From: Catonia carolina | Lineage: Eukaryota; Arthropoda; Insecta; Hemiptera; Achilidae | Assembly: GCA_035578175.1 (NCBI GenBank) | Contig: JAQMRL010000008.1 | Coordinates: forward strand, 8,160,883-8,224,882 | DNA length: 64,000 bases | Direction: 5' to 3' | Shown: positions 10,493 to 21,886 of the stretch, one piece after another | Numbering within the stretch: the stretch's first letter is position 1 | Layout of the letters: the number at the start of each line of letters is the position of its first letter | Translations under genes and position numbers: made by a program | The notes under the pieces: model-generated | What the model was told of the DNA's origin: nothing | Databases searched by the model: none | Seen by the model: the letters and a program-made list of their open reading frames with translations, nothing else

Positions 10493-10783
10493 GTTAATCA
10501 TCACTGATTCTTCTCCCACTATCACATAAACAAAGTTGGTGGGGGAACTCTTCTCTAGTCTTTAGTTGGTGCATGCGCACAAGCAATTCTTTAATATATT
10601 TTCCTGTTGTAACGTTTGAAGCCATAACCTGCATAAGATGGCCATAGCATTTGAGGCCATAACATGGACAAAACCTGCTTTGTAACATCATAACATATTT
10701 TGTAAAACTATTTTTAGTTTACCAAATAGTACTATAGAACCGTCGAATTAAGGTTAGAAAAAGTCTAGCACCGTTTGGTGAAC

Positions 10784-11005
10784 TTAAACGATGTTATCAT
10801 CAGTGGGTGCAGTTTTTGGCGATCCCAAACGTTCATCGTCGCCCAAGCTGATATGGCCACATTTAAATTCAGATGCCCAAAATTTCATGGTGGTAAATGA
10901 TGGTGCAGAGTCCCCGTACACAGCATCCATTTCATCTTTTGCGTAGGCATATTGCCTTTCAAAAACAAAATATCTAATGACAGCTCGATACTCAATTTTG
11001 TCCAT
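10784..11005 (-). pseudogene. Mariner transposase N-terminal fragment
   Basis: A 73-codon frame contains MDKIEYRAVIRYFVFE, VYGDSAPSFTTMKFW and KTAPTDDNIV. This is the helix-turn-helix start of a Mos1-type mariner transposase. It stops before any catalytic motif, and no TIR was found next to it. Confidence 0.7.
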
Positions 11006-11191
11006 TTTTCACAGCAACACTTCCATTGACTCTAAAACAATTGTTAAACAACTACTGAGAGTCCAAAATCGCTGAAATTTTTGGAAGTACATTTCAATTC
11101 ATGTGCCAACACATTCTTCAAGATATTTGATGAGTTCTCCTATCTTCATGTCGAAGTTGGAAACTTTCAGATAACCCTTAAAAGCTGTTTA

Positions 11192-12317
11192 CAGACATGC
11201 GAACAAAATACCATATCGTAACTTTGTCATGTATCGTTGTGGCGAACATGTTTGCGAAAAATGTTATGCAGTGTAACATAACATCATACTGCAACATCAC
11301 TGCATCCCTTCAGTTGTTGGTATTTCCCCGTCGCATAGAAAGAATGTGCTACACCATATGTTCCCATGTTCGGACAGGCAAGCGAACATTGTTCATTTAG
11401 TTCATTCAGTTTAGTAGAGTCACTGTGATCGGTTCAATATAAAACTATTAATCGTTATGTTAAACTTTTTGTATTGTTGTTTACATATTCATATGTATAC
11501 AAATACATCAGTAATCTGTGATGGTAAAACTGATCTGAAACATTCTTATCATTAAATTTAGCACGGGAATAAAATATTATTTTGTTCCCATAGATTGAAC
11601 ACAAGTATCTGATGTATAATTGTGTAATGTACCTTTTTTTTATCTAGAACGAATTTATTGTAAAACACTTATCAAAATTTTAATCATTGTTGCACTTATA
11701 CCTCTTGGATTAAGTATTGAAACATACAATATTGAAATTAAAGCATTTATTGATTTATGTGCAAATTTCAATTTAATTGGTGGCATAATAATTAATGTTT
11801 TTTTTAAATATTGTCCCTCCAATGGTAATCTCGCGAATGTGCAAATTTTACGAATATGAGTTTGTTAGTGCATGCTGATGTATACAACCCAACGCATGTT
11901 GTAGTAAAATCGCAAATATGTATCTTGTTCGGTTAGGGAGATACAGCCTTTGTAAAGTTACGAAAATACACAAAGTGTGTTAAAGAAGAAAGCATTAAAT
12001 TTGTTTTTTGCTTTCTTGTAAAACTTGAGAAATTTCACATTCGCGAGTACCATTGTATGGACGATATGTTAAAATTTTGGGAAAAATTTGAACGAAATTA
12101 TTCCATAATTATACTGCTTCGTTTGGACCACTATTGCACTGAACGCCTCGTGTCATCCTGTATATCATCAGTATACTGATGAATAAATGAACTGATGGGA
12201 CAGCGTAATGTTACACGCTGGTTTACCCGACGATGTTCTGTTCGCAGCTTCTTATTCAACACTGCGTAACATCTTCGCAAACATGTTTAGCTGGAAATGT
12301 TCATCTGTTCATGTCTG
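11192..12317. mobile_element. TA-flanked non-autonomous TIR element
   Basis: Ends read TACAGACATGCGAACA and, reversed, TACAGACATGAACA. A second inverted pair lies further in (AACATGTTTGCGAA near 11245 and, reversed, near 12285, with GTTATGCAGTGT/GTTACGCAGTGT). TA flanks lie at 11190-11191 and 12318-12319. No transposase frame is seen in the 1.1 kb interior. Confidence 0.6.
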
Positions 12318-12691
12318 TACCAGGCTTTCTACAGTCCAGCCTCTCTTAGTTTGCTCCTAATGTAAACAAATAATGACGTCACTGAGCATGCGCATTATAT
12401 CATAATGTGTACACGCTGATTAAAAAGTAACAACAAAATACTTTCAAAAGTATTGAAATACAAAATACTTTCAAAAGTATTTAAATACAAAATACTTTCA
12501 AAAGTATTTTTCTTAATGAAATTGTTAAGCCTACATCATATCATGACTGATGTTTTTAGTACTTTAAGTACTTATTCAAAAATAAATCTTTATAATGCAT
12601 CCTGCAGTTTTAAATATTTCTATTTCATATAATGAATTAATACAATAATTTCACTAACCTTCTTTTTAAACTGCGTCACCTTTATTTCAAT

Positions 12692-12740
12692 TTTCACTTA
12701 CACGTGTTTCGGTGGATCCACCATCATCAGAGTAAATAAC
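12692..12740 (-). ncRNA. Hammerhead-ribozyme-like motif (intact core)
   Basis: On the minus strand the order is stem I strand, CTGATGA, a GGTG-GATC-CACC hairpin, GAAAC, loop ACGT, GTA, stem I strand AGTGAA. The cleavage triplet would be GTA with a 2 bp stem III, as in minimal type I hammerheads of Penelope-like elements. One unpaired T sits between CTGATGA and stem II, which is a departure from the simplest form. Confidence 0.6.
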
Positions 12741-13284
12741 ATATAATTGAAACTAAAAACATTATTTATTAAAAATCTATAGAAGATGATACATCTTCAG
12801 TCACTTGTATAAAACTGATTTAAAATTAATTTATTTTAATTTATTCCTTCTCATATTTACTGTAGACAGCAGCAGCAGTCAATATCACTTCATCATTCCT
12901 AAATTTCACCTGTTCATTCAAAATGTCCTGCTTTTGCTCTTTTAAATATTTATAAATGTGGAACATCTCATATTTTTCAATTTTATTTTTATTTTCCATA
13001 TTACATCGTTCTATTATATTGAAATGTTCATGAACATTTATGTCATCATGAACATTTATGTTCCACATTTATAAATATTTAAAAGAGCAAAAGCAGGACA
13101 TTTTGAATGAACAGGTGAAATTTAGGAATGATGAAGTGATATTGACTGCTGCTGCTATCTACAGTAAATATGAGAAGGAATAAATTAAAATAAATTAATT
13201 TTAAATCAGTTTTATACAAGTGACTGAAGATGTATCATCTTCTATAGATTTTTAATAAATAATGTTTTTAGTTTCAATTATATG

Positions 13285-13333
13285 TTATTTACTCTGATGA
13301 TGGTGGATCCACCGAAACATGTGTAAGTGAAAA
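13285..13333 (+). ncRNA. Hammerhead-ribozyme-like motif (intact core)
   Basis: CTGATGA is at 13294-13300, the GGTGGATCCACC hairpin at 13302-13313, GAAA at 13314-13317. A13317-T13324 and C13318-G13323 form a 2 bp stem III with loop ATGT. The predicted cut is after A13325 in GTA. AGTGAA (13326-13331) pairs with TTTACT (13288-13293), six pairs with one G-T. T13301 is unpaired. Confidence 0.6.
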
Positions 13334-13509
13334 TTGAAATAAAGGTGACGCAGTTTAAAAAGAAGGTTAGTGAAATTATTGTATTAATTCATTATATTAA
13401 GTACTTGTAATTTAAAAAATAGTTAACTTAATAGGAATACGACATCCGTAAAGTCGCAGACTCGCATGCACCCTGTAGGAGGTGGCTTTTGTTTGTTGAC
13501 AGTAGGAGC

Positions 13510-13679
13510 TACTTTAAATGAACTTGCTTGAACATACTGTGAGATTTATTTCTATAAATTATGACTATTATATATGCAAGCTATACATTAACCGAACTGT
13601 CTCATCACATCTAAAAATTTATTTTTTAATATTATCCATTTTATAATTTACATTTATTATGTATTAATGCTTTTCATAA

Positions 13680-13713
<34 letters not shown>

Positions 13714-14233
13714 GTAATCATTTTGTAATGTATGATGTACATGTTTAATTAACATTGCTTAAGTTAGTTAGTATTTAATAATTTGAATTTTAAGATCTTA
13801 TTAAATACAGATCAGTTTAAACACAAAACTTCATCTGTGATAATAATAATATATTTTAAATTTTATGTTATAGATTTTTATTATGATATTTTTTTAAGTA
13901 ATCCATCCATTCTGATATTATTATATTACAAGAAAAAATATGTTCAAAATCATAAAAATTAGGAGTAAAACATTTTTTTTTTTTGCTTTTTCCTTTAATA
14001 ATTTTGTTAATTTTACAGACAACAGATCATAAAACCATTGAAAATTTAATTCTGAACAGTACAGTAATCTCTTATCATATGATCTCTTGATATTAGCAAT
14101 TGCTTTTACCAGTGGTCAAAGTATTAAAAATGTGGAATTTTTTAACCGTTTTGCAGACTAATGATGGATATATTCGCCAATGGTTTTGAATGCGGATATA
14201 TTATAGTTGTTTAGTGGATATGGTTTTTGTTTA
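13510..14233. other. AT-rich stretch, nothing recognised apart from the microsatellite
   Basis: The segment 14144-14222 (GCAGACTAATGATGGATATA) recurs in diverged form at 15797-15876, on the other side of the mariner. No coding signal is visible. Confidence 0.45.
13683..13715. repeat. (ATT)n microsatellite
   Basis: About ten uninterrupted ATT units. Confidence 0.9.
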
Positions 14234-15402
14234 CAGGGTACATTATGAAAGAAATCGCATGATTTTATTGTAACGCAACTATTTATCCCAGCCTGGTAAA
14301 ACCGGTCGGGAAATGTGGTGAGGGATTTGCCCTTTCATCACAGCCGGTTGCCAATTTGCAATGAACTATCTGAACGGATAGACGTGTCTCCGCATGAAGT
14401 GTGTTTTTGTAACACGTTTTATGTGTTTTTATCTACTATTAATGAACTTGCTTGAACATACTTACGTGTTTTTGTGAAGTGTGACTTTGTAACATGGCAA
14501 GATGGAGTGTTTGCTTGAACATTGATACGCCATCAGTTTTTCCATATGGTACGACAACATGAATCATGTGCGCGAACTTTTGCATTCCGATTGTCGATTG
14601 AGCATCCAGCACATCGTTGACACCCTAAACATGCCCACATTTGTAGTAAATGCGGTAATGACCGAGGATCTGCAAATGCGCTAGGTCTGCGCAAAGCTTG
14701 TTCAGAAAGTGTTGACGGAAGACCAACTTCTAGGCCCAAAGCAACACCGTGGTGGTCCACCACCCCCTTTACATCCCTGACTTGGCTCTATGCAACTTTT
14801 TTTTGTTTCCTCAACTGAGAAGAGAGCTGAAAGGAAAGCACTGGGAGTCCATGGAACTTGAGCATAGATATGCCTTCAATTTTTGCGTGCGGTATGACAA
14901 CATGAATCATGTGCGCGAACTTTTGCATTCCGATTGTTGATTGAGCATCCAGCACATCGCTGACACCCTAAACATGCCCATATTTGCAGTAAATGCGGTG
15001 ATGACCAAGGATCTGCAAATGCACTAGGTCTGCGCGAAGCTTGTTCAGAAAGTGTTAACAAAAGACCAACTTCTTGGCCCAAAGCAACACCTTGGTGGTC
15101 CACCACCGCCTTTTCAGTCCCGACTTGGCTCTATGCAACTTTTTTTGTTTCCTCAACTGAGAAGAGAACTGAAAGGAAAGCATTGGGAGTCCGTGGAAAA
15201 CATCCAAAAGCATGTTATAAGGTTTTTAACTGACATTTCCGTCGAGAAGTTTCAGGGTTCCTTCCAGGCGTGGTAGACACATCTTTGCAAATGTATTGAT
15301 GCAGGGGTCGAGTATTTTAAAGAATTTTACGCGTTTGTACCAGTACGATCAATAAATCTTATTTTTCGTAGAAAATGCGCATTACTTTCATAATGGACTC
15401 TG
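14234..15402 (+). mobile_element. Mariner-like element with internal tandem duplication
   Basis: TIRs CAGGGTACATTATGAAAG and, reversed, CAGAGTCCATTATGAAAG are flanked by TA (14232-14233, 15403-15404). The interior transposase is a pseudogene. A block of about 345 bp is present twice in tandem, recognisable by ACAACATGAATCATGTGCGC at about 14552 and 14896 and by GAGAAGAGAGCTGAAAGG / GAGAAGAGAACTGAAAGG at about 14815 and 15162. The second copy continues into the true C-terminus (RELKGKHWESVENIQKHV...FQGSFQAW). Catalytic motifs are not intact. Confidence 0.8.
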
Positions 15403-15411
15403 TATTTCATC

Positions 15412-15775
15412 AGCCGAAAGGCTGGTTTGAACCTCTAGAAGTTTTACTAAGTAAAACCAATAGTTAGTTGGTTTACTATTGGCCTTCCTCACTGAATGGA
15501 AAAATATGCTTATCAGCATGCCAAGCCCTCTGAAAAGCATCTACTTTTCCCCCTGCAATATTGACACCGTCACTTCATTCACCACAGGGTCTGGTTGTAT
15601 AATGAAATAACAACTGTGGCCAGTGTCTTTTACACCATTACCTCTTCTGTTTTTTAATGATTTAATCATTTAATTGGGTGACCATGTGATAAGAAACAGA
15701 ATTATTTTTTGTAACCCTGGAACTAGCAGATCGAGTGCAAAAAATTTAACACTCCACCTGCCTGTTAGGGGCAAG
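15412..15775 (-). repeat. SINE-C copy lacking its (AAC)n tail
   Basis: It runs from CAGCCGAAAGGCTGGTTTGA to CCTGCCTGTTAGGGGC with all inner blocks in order. It is truncated at the 3' tail. Confidence 0.75.
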
Positions 15776-16014
15776 TAAAAATATTAAAAATGTTAAATTT
15801 AACCCTTCACAGACTATTGATGGATATATCTGTGTACGGTTTTAAATGGTGTTATGGTTGTTTAGCAAACATATCCGCACATTTAAAAATTAAATCAAAA
15901 ACGATTTTCACTAAATTTTGTTTTAGTAGCCATGTAAATAATTATGCCAAAACATTCCAGAAGCCTTCAGGCCAGCGCCGGTAGAAAAGCATTATAAATT
16001 GTTAAGTATGAATT

Positions 16015-16170
16015 AAGTATGACCACCTGACAGCTATTGGTGAAAAAATTCTACTGGGGAGTACCTTTTCAAACTCATGTCTAATCCATGTCAAAAATAC
16101 AGCAAAAAGCAACAATCAAAAATTCCATAATGTACAGTTCCCGATGAAAAATAAAAGCAAAAAAAAAAAT
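16015..16170 (-). repeat. Dispersed repeat, inverted relative of 22320-22470
   Basis: The blocks ACAGTTCCCGATGAAAAATA, TACAGCAAAAAGCAACAATC and TCAAACTCATGTCTAATCCA match the reverse complement of the 22.3 kb copy with scattered differences. Confidence 0.55.
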
Positions 16171-16721
16171 ATTCCAGGAAATTTTCACCTGTAGAAGTTG
16201 GGTTGGCAGCACTGCTTGCCACTGTTTCCTGGCTGCCACAAAGTCGGTATTCCATATCAGTCATGCTTTCTCTGTTTGTTAGTACTTACTTATGTTATCT
16301 TCCTCCAGTTGAATCAATATTTCTGTAAACAATATTTGTTCTTTTAGATTTTAACTTTTAATGTACATATAATTTTTTTAATCAGTACTATTTATGAATA
16401 TATTCACTTAATTCACGTCAATTAGAACTAAAGATGGATATATTCGTATTCATTATTATCAAGTAAAATAGAAAAGAAAAATATATGCTGAAATTCGCGT
16501 AGTTTCTGAGCCTTTTAAAAAAATCATTGAGTGTGTGCTTATGACCAAACGATAGAAGTTACAACTTTTATGATTTTCTAATTTTAAAATATTATTTATT
16601 ACATTGATGTTATGTAAAAATAAATCCTTTCAATTCATCCTGCAGCTTGAAATTAATTCTATTTCATACAATAAATTTCATTAACTTTTTTAAGCTGCCT
16701 TGATTTTTGTGATTTGTTTCT

Positions 16722-16775
16722 TACATGTGTTTCAGTTTCAGTGGATCTACCATCATCAGAGTACATAATATCATT
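16722..16775 (-). ncRNA. Degenerate hammerhead-like motif
   Basis: The minus strand keeps CTGATGA and the stem II region. The GAAAC box is duplicated (GAAACTGAAAC) and stem II is mismatched, so activity is unlikely. Confidence 0.45.
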
Positions 16776-16804
16776 TAAAACTAAAAATTTTTTTAGTACC
16801 AATT

Positions 16805-17303
16805 TTTTGTACCAATAGCACAAAAATTACGCATATATTGTTCTCTTTTGAAACCTATATGGACCTACGGGTCCCAATATACGGTTCAACCAAACCCTCT
16901 AACTTCCAACGAATTCAAGCATTCCAGTCAAAAGCATTACGCCTTATAGCAAAAGCACCTCTTTACATTAGCAACAAAACCTTTCATACAGATTTGAAAA
17001 CACCACTTGTCAAAATTCCATTGAATACCTATACAAACGCTTTCACAAGTCACACAAACACGAGAACCCACTGGTGTCTTCACTTTCCACCTTCCATTTA
17101 CCTGATAATCCCCCTAGACGCCTTAAAAGACGCTAGAGTAGAGACCTGCTAATTTGATACACAATTTTCATTCTTGGGGAGGCACCAATGGGGGCTCTAC
17201 CCCTTTCATGCCTATCATGTCATTTACATTATTATCATAATCATCACCTTTGTTTGTTGTAAAATTTTACAGTTGTAAATAAAGAAATAAAGAGAAAAAA
17301 AAA
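16805..17303 (+). pseudogene. Jockey-type LINE, 5'-truncated 3' end
   Basis: The end of the reverse transcriptase protein is readable from about 16850: LRVPIYGSTKPSNFQRIQAF, QSKALRLIAKAPLYISNKTF, then a frameshifted tail (PDNPPRRLKR-like). It is followed by a 3' UTR with GGGGAGGCACCAATGGGGG and an A-rich end with AATAAAGAAATAAAG. The same 3' UTR is at 61335-61541 in reverse. Everything 5' of the RT C-terminus is missing, the usual outcome of incomplete target-primed reverse transcription. Confidence 0.75.
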
Positions 17304-17333
17304 TCTAGAAGATGGTACATCTTCAGTCATCTA

Positions 17334-17855
17334 CTGTTTGTCTATAACTTGATGGCCTCCTGCAGAAGGGAGTAATATGCGGATTTTAAAACCATTCCAG
17401 AAAACATTTTTAATTTTTTAAGTAACTAAAACTTGTCGGAAGTAACGTATTTTTATAAAACAAAGTATTTTGCATGTTTTTGTTCTATAAAACTATTTCG
17501 AAAAACACGCTTACGATAGTGTAAGATAAGTAACATAGTGTATAATGTAGTAAAAGTTTTGTTTTTGAAGAAAAAACTGTCCTTGTAACTTAAAAAGTAA
17601 TGATTTTCTGTTCAATTTTAATGCATCATTGTTATCCATTATTAATACAGAACAAACTTGCCAAATATTATGTTAATCCGTGAAATAGTCGTTGATGAAT
17701 GACAATGTATTTAAAAAAAATACAGTTTTTTCTTCAAAAATAAGTTTTTTCCGACAAGTTTCAGTTAGTTAAAAAAATTAGATGTATGTTTTCTGAAATG
17801 GTTTTACAATTCACATATTGCTCCCGTCTGTTGGAGGCCATCAAGTTACAGACAG
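17334..17855. mobile_element. MITE with arms of about 120 bp, TA-flanked
   Basis: TIRs start CTGTTTGTCTATAACTTG and, reversed, CTGTCTGTAACTTG, then share GATGGCCTCC and a further 80 bp with differences (AAACTTGTCGGA on both sides). TA flanks lie at 17332-17333 and 17856-17857. A lone end of the same family is at 57467-57512. Confidence 0.8.
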
Positions 17856-17858
17856 TAT

Positions 17859-18253
17859 GTTGTTGTTTAGGTAATCAGCCAATAGGCTGGTTTGAACCTG
17901 TAGAGGTTTTACTAAGTAAAACGAGGAGTGAGGTGGTTTACCATTGACTTCCTCACTGAGTGGAAAAGTATGCTTATCAGCATGCCAGGCTCTCTGAAAA
18001 GCACATATTTTCCACTCTGCAAATGACACCTTCACTTCATTCACCACAGGGTCTGGCTGTATAGTGAAATTCATTACTTTCAGAGGAGATAACTCTGATT
18101 AGTTTCTTTTACACCTCTACCTCTTTTGTTCTTAAATTATTCAGTCATTTAGTGGCTGACCATGTGATAAGAAACAGAACTATTTATTTTAGCCCTGCAA
18201 CGAACAGATTGAGTGTAAATAATTTGTCACTCCACCTGTCTGCTATGGGCAGA
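17859..18253 (-). repeat. SINE-C full copy
   Basis: It begins with the (GTT)n tail and ends GCTATGGGCAGA. The 11 bp direct repeat ACAGACAGTAT flanks it (17848-17858, 18254-18264); the target was the last bases of the adjacent MITE. Confidence 0.85.
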
Positions 18254-18309
18254 ACAGACAGTATATCAGTGTTGAATATAGATGACTGAAGATTTAAAAT
18301 CTTCTATAG

Positions 18310-19058
18310 ATTTTTACTTTCTCTTGCCTATATGAATATATAGGAAGGAAAGTATTGTTTTCATGTCGATTTTAAGAAATCGAGTTTTCACTGGATCTAT
18401 ACGTTTTCAGACCCCCTGAACCCAAAAAACATGTTTTTAGCGATTGGTCTGTGTGTGAACAGAATATCTCAAGAACGGTACATCGTACGAAGTTGAAACT
18501 TGAAACTTAAGTTACATACCACTACCGGACCCGACACGAACATTTTCATCAAAATCGGTCAACCGAAAGTAGTATTTTATTCGTATAATTTTTCACTTTT
18601 TGCGATTTTCTCAAAAACTGGTCCTACAATTTTTTTAAAAATCGCCTGGTTTACTCAATTTTTTATTCTCTACAAGATAGGGTAGGCGCCATGTTTGCTG
18701 AAATTCTGCGTGAGGCTGTTTTTACGTAAAAACATTTTCTTTTTAAGATTTCGGCCTTAGAATGCATTTTACGACAAAAGTGTATAAAATAAAATTTATG
18801 GGAAATTAAGAGATCTACAACTTTTATTTTAAGCATTTTTTGTACAGTGCCTAGTTTAGCGTGAATGAGCGATTTTCCGTATTTTTAAGCTAAACTAAGG
18901 TCGATTTTAATTTTGCGTATTTCACTAATGTTTTTTGAGGTTAGTTTTTTGTTCATTTCTAATGTTTTAATACTAATGTTAGGTTTATTGTTAATTATTT
19001 GCATTGGCAAGAGAAAGTTGTTTGAGTGTTTCACACCAGATTTTTTAAATAAAAATTT
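18310..19058 (+). repeat. BR copy inside foldback 2
   Basis: From TACTTTCTCTTGCCTATATG to GAGTGTTTCACACCAGATTT. Both ends contain the inverted TTTCTCTTGCC motif. It contains many TTTT/AAAA stems and no plausible gene. Confidence 0.75.
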
Positions 19059-19074
19059 TAGTTTCAAATGATAT

Positions 19075-19118
19075 TATGTACTCTGATGGTGGTGGATCCA
19101 CCGAAACATGTGCAAGAA
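19075..19118 (+). ncRNA. Degenerate hammerhead-like motif (right arm of foldback 2)
   Basis: The core reads CTGATGG instead of CTGATGA and the cleavage triplet GTA is GCA. The hairpin GGTGGATCCACC and GAAAC are kept. Probably inactive. Confidence 0.45.
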
Positions 19119-19264
19119 ACAAACTGAAAAAATCAAGGCAGCTTATAAAGGTTAGTGAAAATTTATTGTATTGACTTGAGACTGACGGCTCAGAAAGTTA
19201 ACTCATTGGCTGTGTCAATTTGAGCCAAGTATATCCCAATTCAGCGTTACTAACCTGAGCGTGA

Positions 19265-19828
19265 CAGTTCATTTTCGTTCATAAGCCTCCCCAAGAATTT
19301 CAGCAGACATGGCACTTACAATGTCTTGTAGACCATTAATAAAAATAAAGTAAATGAGGCGATTTTTAAAAAATTGTAAGAGCCATATTAGAGAAAAATC
19401 AAAAAAAGAGGAAAAATTTCTCTTCGTAGGTACACTATTCCATTATTGAGATATTTTTTTCACACATACACACACCAATCGTTTAAAACATGTTTATGGG
19501 TTTAGGGGGTCAGAAAATGTGTAAGTATATCCTGTAAAAATTAAATTTCAAAAAATCAACATAAAATAATACTTTCCTTCCTTATTTATTCATATTTTCA
19601 TTTAAAATTATAGAAAGAAAGTAGTGATATGAAGATACTATTATAAAAAGCCAGTTTTTTGGACCCTGAATAATTTTATAATCCAAACTTGCACATTAGC
19701 ATGCAATTCAGTAATAAAATGCAAAATGTGGCAGTTTTTTCATTAAAATTTGTAGTTTTTAAAAGTAAAAAATTGACATGAAAACAATACTTTCCTTCCT
19801 ATATATTCATGTAGGCAAGAAAAAGTAA
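19265..19828 (-). repeat. Two diverged BR fragments in tandem
   Basis: Both halves hold the end-proximal blocks (AATACTTTCCTTCCT followed by TATTCAT) at about 19565 and 19790. Confidence 0.5.
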
Positions 19829-20274
19829 AAACAATGTCTAAATTGTTGATCAAACAATGAGAAATACAAAGTAACATGAGTCCATGGATACTCTTTTACC
19901 ATTCATAAAAATGGCAAACAAAAAAATATATTTTTAAAAACATACTTTTATGAGAAATAACAAGAAAAATTCAAGAGATTCCCGAGGAAGTAATAGAACA
20001 TGTCAAGACTACAAGACAGGTATGATACAAACTTTACATTGAAAAAAAAACAAAGTAAAAGTAACATCATTTACTTTGAAAAATAAATATTACATATTTT
20101 TTATACTTCATTTATTGTATAAAACAAAAACAATTAAAAAATAGGTGAAAAGGTTCCCTATTTTATGTAATTTAATCTAAATAGTTACAGCTGGTAAAAA
20201 GTAATTTTAGTACCGATGACTTACAAATTAGTCTATTAACCTACCAAAATAATAAAACAGAAATAAGAAATAAC

Positions 20275-20580
20275 TTGAATTCACGCACTCTATTGAATGT
20301 CGTTAGAACTACAATTCATAAAAGTGCAGTTTTACACCATCTAGCGGATGGCGGTAAAACTAACATTCATTGAACACTATGATGTATTTTAAAATTCTTA
20401 ACAATAATAAGATTGTCGGTGAATTGAAAAAGTACATTCTCACGCACTCTATTGAATGTTTTTAGAACTACAATTTAGAAAAGTGCATTCTTACGCCATC
20501 TAACGGATGGCGGTAAAACTAACATTCTTTGAACTACTACGATGCATTTTAAAATTCTAACAATATTAAGATTGTCGGTA
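20275..20580 (+). repeat. Tandem duplication, unit about 160 bp
   Basis: CACGCACTCTATTGAATGT, CGGATGGCGGTAAAACTAAC and ATAAGATTGTCGGT / TTAAGATTGTCGGT each occur twice in the same order. Outer sequence is not repeated. Confidence 0.8.
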
Positions 20581-20866
20581 TAAGACTCAACGATTGACAC
20601 GAATCGTTAACATAGCAAAGAATAGTAACCAATGCTGTGGAATAGTTGTTCATCGGACCGTTCCCGTTACCCCACCCGCAATCCCCGTTTCGGTATCTTT
20701 CTTAAATAGCTGTTTTTACGTCAGTCTTACCTATTATAAAAAATTTACCTACCGTTGTAACAATTTCCCTTTTACTATTTCTCTTCATATTTATTACTCC
20801 TATACAATAAATTCAGTTTCTAATTTTTACTTTTCCACACCATACGGTATTTGTTTAATATATCAT

Positions 20867-21050
20867 TTTTCTTTCAATGAAATACAACATACCAATACTT
20901 TAATGTACTGTAGTCCTCAAAATTTTACTATTCTAACTTTCTTTTCCACAACCACGGTTAATACCATATGGTATTTTCTTTCAATGAAGTACAACATACC
21001 AATACTTTAAAGTACTGTAGTCCTCAAAATTTTACTATTTTAACTTTCTT
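20867..21050 (+). repeat. Tandem duplication, unit about 105 bp
   Basis: TTTCTTTCAATGAAATACAACATACC at about 20870 and its near-copy at about 20976 are both followed by the same TACTGTAGTCCTCAAAATTT block. An open frame spanning them is not convincing as a gene. Confidence 0.75.
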
Positions 21051-21354
21051 TCTAAACAATATACAATCAGTGCGTATTTGTTAGAAATATTGTTAACATT
21101 TTAAGAGATTCATTTACTGCTCGTTCCTTTTACGAATACAAGCCGTCTTGTCATCTGTATATGATAAAACATTAATTGAATCTGTTATTAATATGACAAT
21201 TTTTTACTCCCACAAACCAAAATTACTTGTCTGTATTCATATTTGAAATCTTTTGTCTTACCAATTACGGCATTTTTGCCGGTCTATAAACTAAAGAATC
21301 AGCATCGAAGAATCGATTTTTAACCGTCAATTCTCGATACCGATTATTTTCTCA

Positions 21355-21660
21355 AGTATCAGAGGTACAGTATTTATATGAACTAATGTCCCCTAGCCGT
21401 GGGAGTGAGACAATGCGTAACACTCTCACTCGCACAAGCCATACGCGCCGTTCCAATAACATTGTCTTTAATTTTACTAATTGTTGTGAGCAAGCGTTTA
21501 TGCATGCAGGAAGCTAACAAGCAAGATAATGACTGTAGTATGTTTTCAGATTTGGATTATAACGGTAAAGACCTTTGAGCGCATGCGTAGTTATGCCACA
21601 TATCTCCCTCTCACTCGCTCGGCAATGGGACATTAGCTCGTCTGATACCTATACCGTTAC
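21355..21660. mobile_element. MITE of about 300 bp
   Basis: Inverted ends share GTATCAGA, CTAATGTCCC, GCCG and GAGTGAGA in order (21355-21412 against about 21600-21660). The interior is non-coding. Confidence 0.6.
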
Positions 21661-21886
21661 GAGACACATTGAAAAGCTTTAGGTATTTTCTGCTTTTCCC
21701 CCCTCCCCCAATGTAATTTGTCACATTTTGTGGATATTTCGTACCTATGTAATCTTATTGTATTTTTAACGGTAAAAATATTTTTAAAAAATCCTACACT
21801 AGTAATTTTCAAGTTAAGGTTAAATATAGGTCGGTAAATAGTTTTATTTTTCTCAAAATTGTTAATTTATGCAATAATGAAAATAA

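Larger units (their letters stand above)
12574..13396. mobile_element. Foldback element 1, carrying hammerhead-like motifs in both arms
   Basis: Arms of about 330 bp (12627-12963 and about 13062-13396) are near-perfect inverted copies around a 100 bp spacer. The element sits in the MITE-M with a 10 bp target duplication TTAAGTACTT (12564-12573, 13397-13406). The unpaired 53 bp at the left end (12574-12626) make the element asymmetric. Each arm has one hammerhead-like motif and a CATCTTC/GAAGATG hairpin. There is no transposase. TSD length above 4 bp and ribozyme-like motifs suggest a retroelement, possibly a non-autonomous Penelope-like derivative (inference). Confidence 0.8.
12332..13509 (-). 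mobile_element. MITE-M copy, split by a hammerhead foldback and truncated at one end
   Basis: The end CAGTCCAGCCTCTCTTAGTT follows a TA (12330-12331). Inside are the TACTTTTGAAAGTATTT-type inverted motifs. The family resumes after the insertion at 13407 and stops at 13509 (GACAGTAGGAGC), 25-30 bp short of the other TIR, when compared with the complete copy at 60471-60811. Confidence 0.8.
16610..19180. mobile_element. Foldback element 2, heavily filled with later insertions
   Basis: The left arm (16610-16796 and 17304-17331) and right arm (18265-18309 and 19059-19180) match the arms of foldback 1, including CATCCTGCAG, the hammerhead-like motifs and GAAGATGGTACATCTTCAG. Between them lie a Jockey tail, a MITE, a SINE-C and a BR copy, described separately. 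Confidence 0.65.

Noticed and set aside
20594..21010. 138-codon frame rich in Phe, Tyr and Thr
   Set aside because: It spans one and a half units of a tandem duplication and has low-complexity composition; no exon signals.
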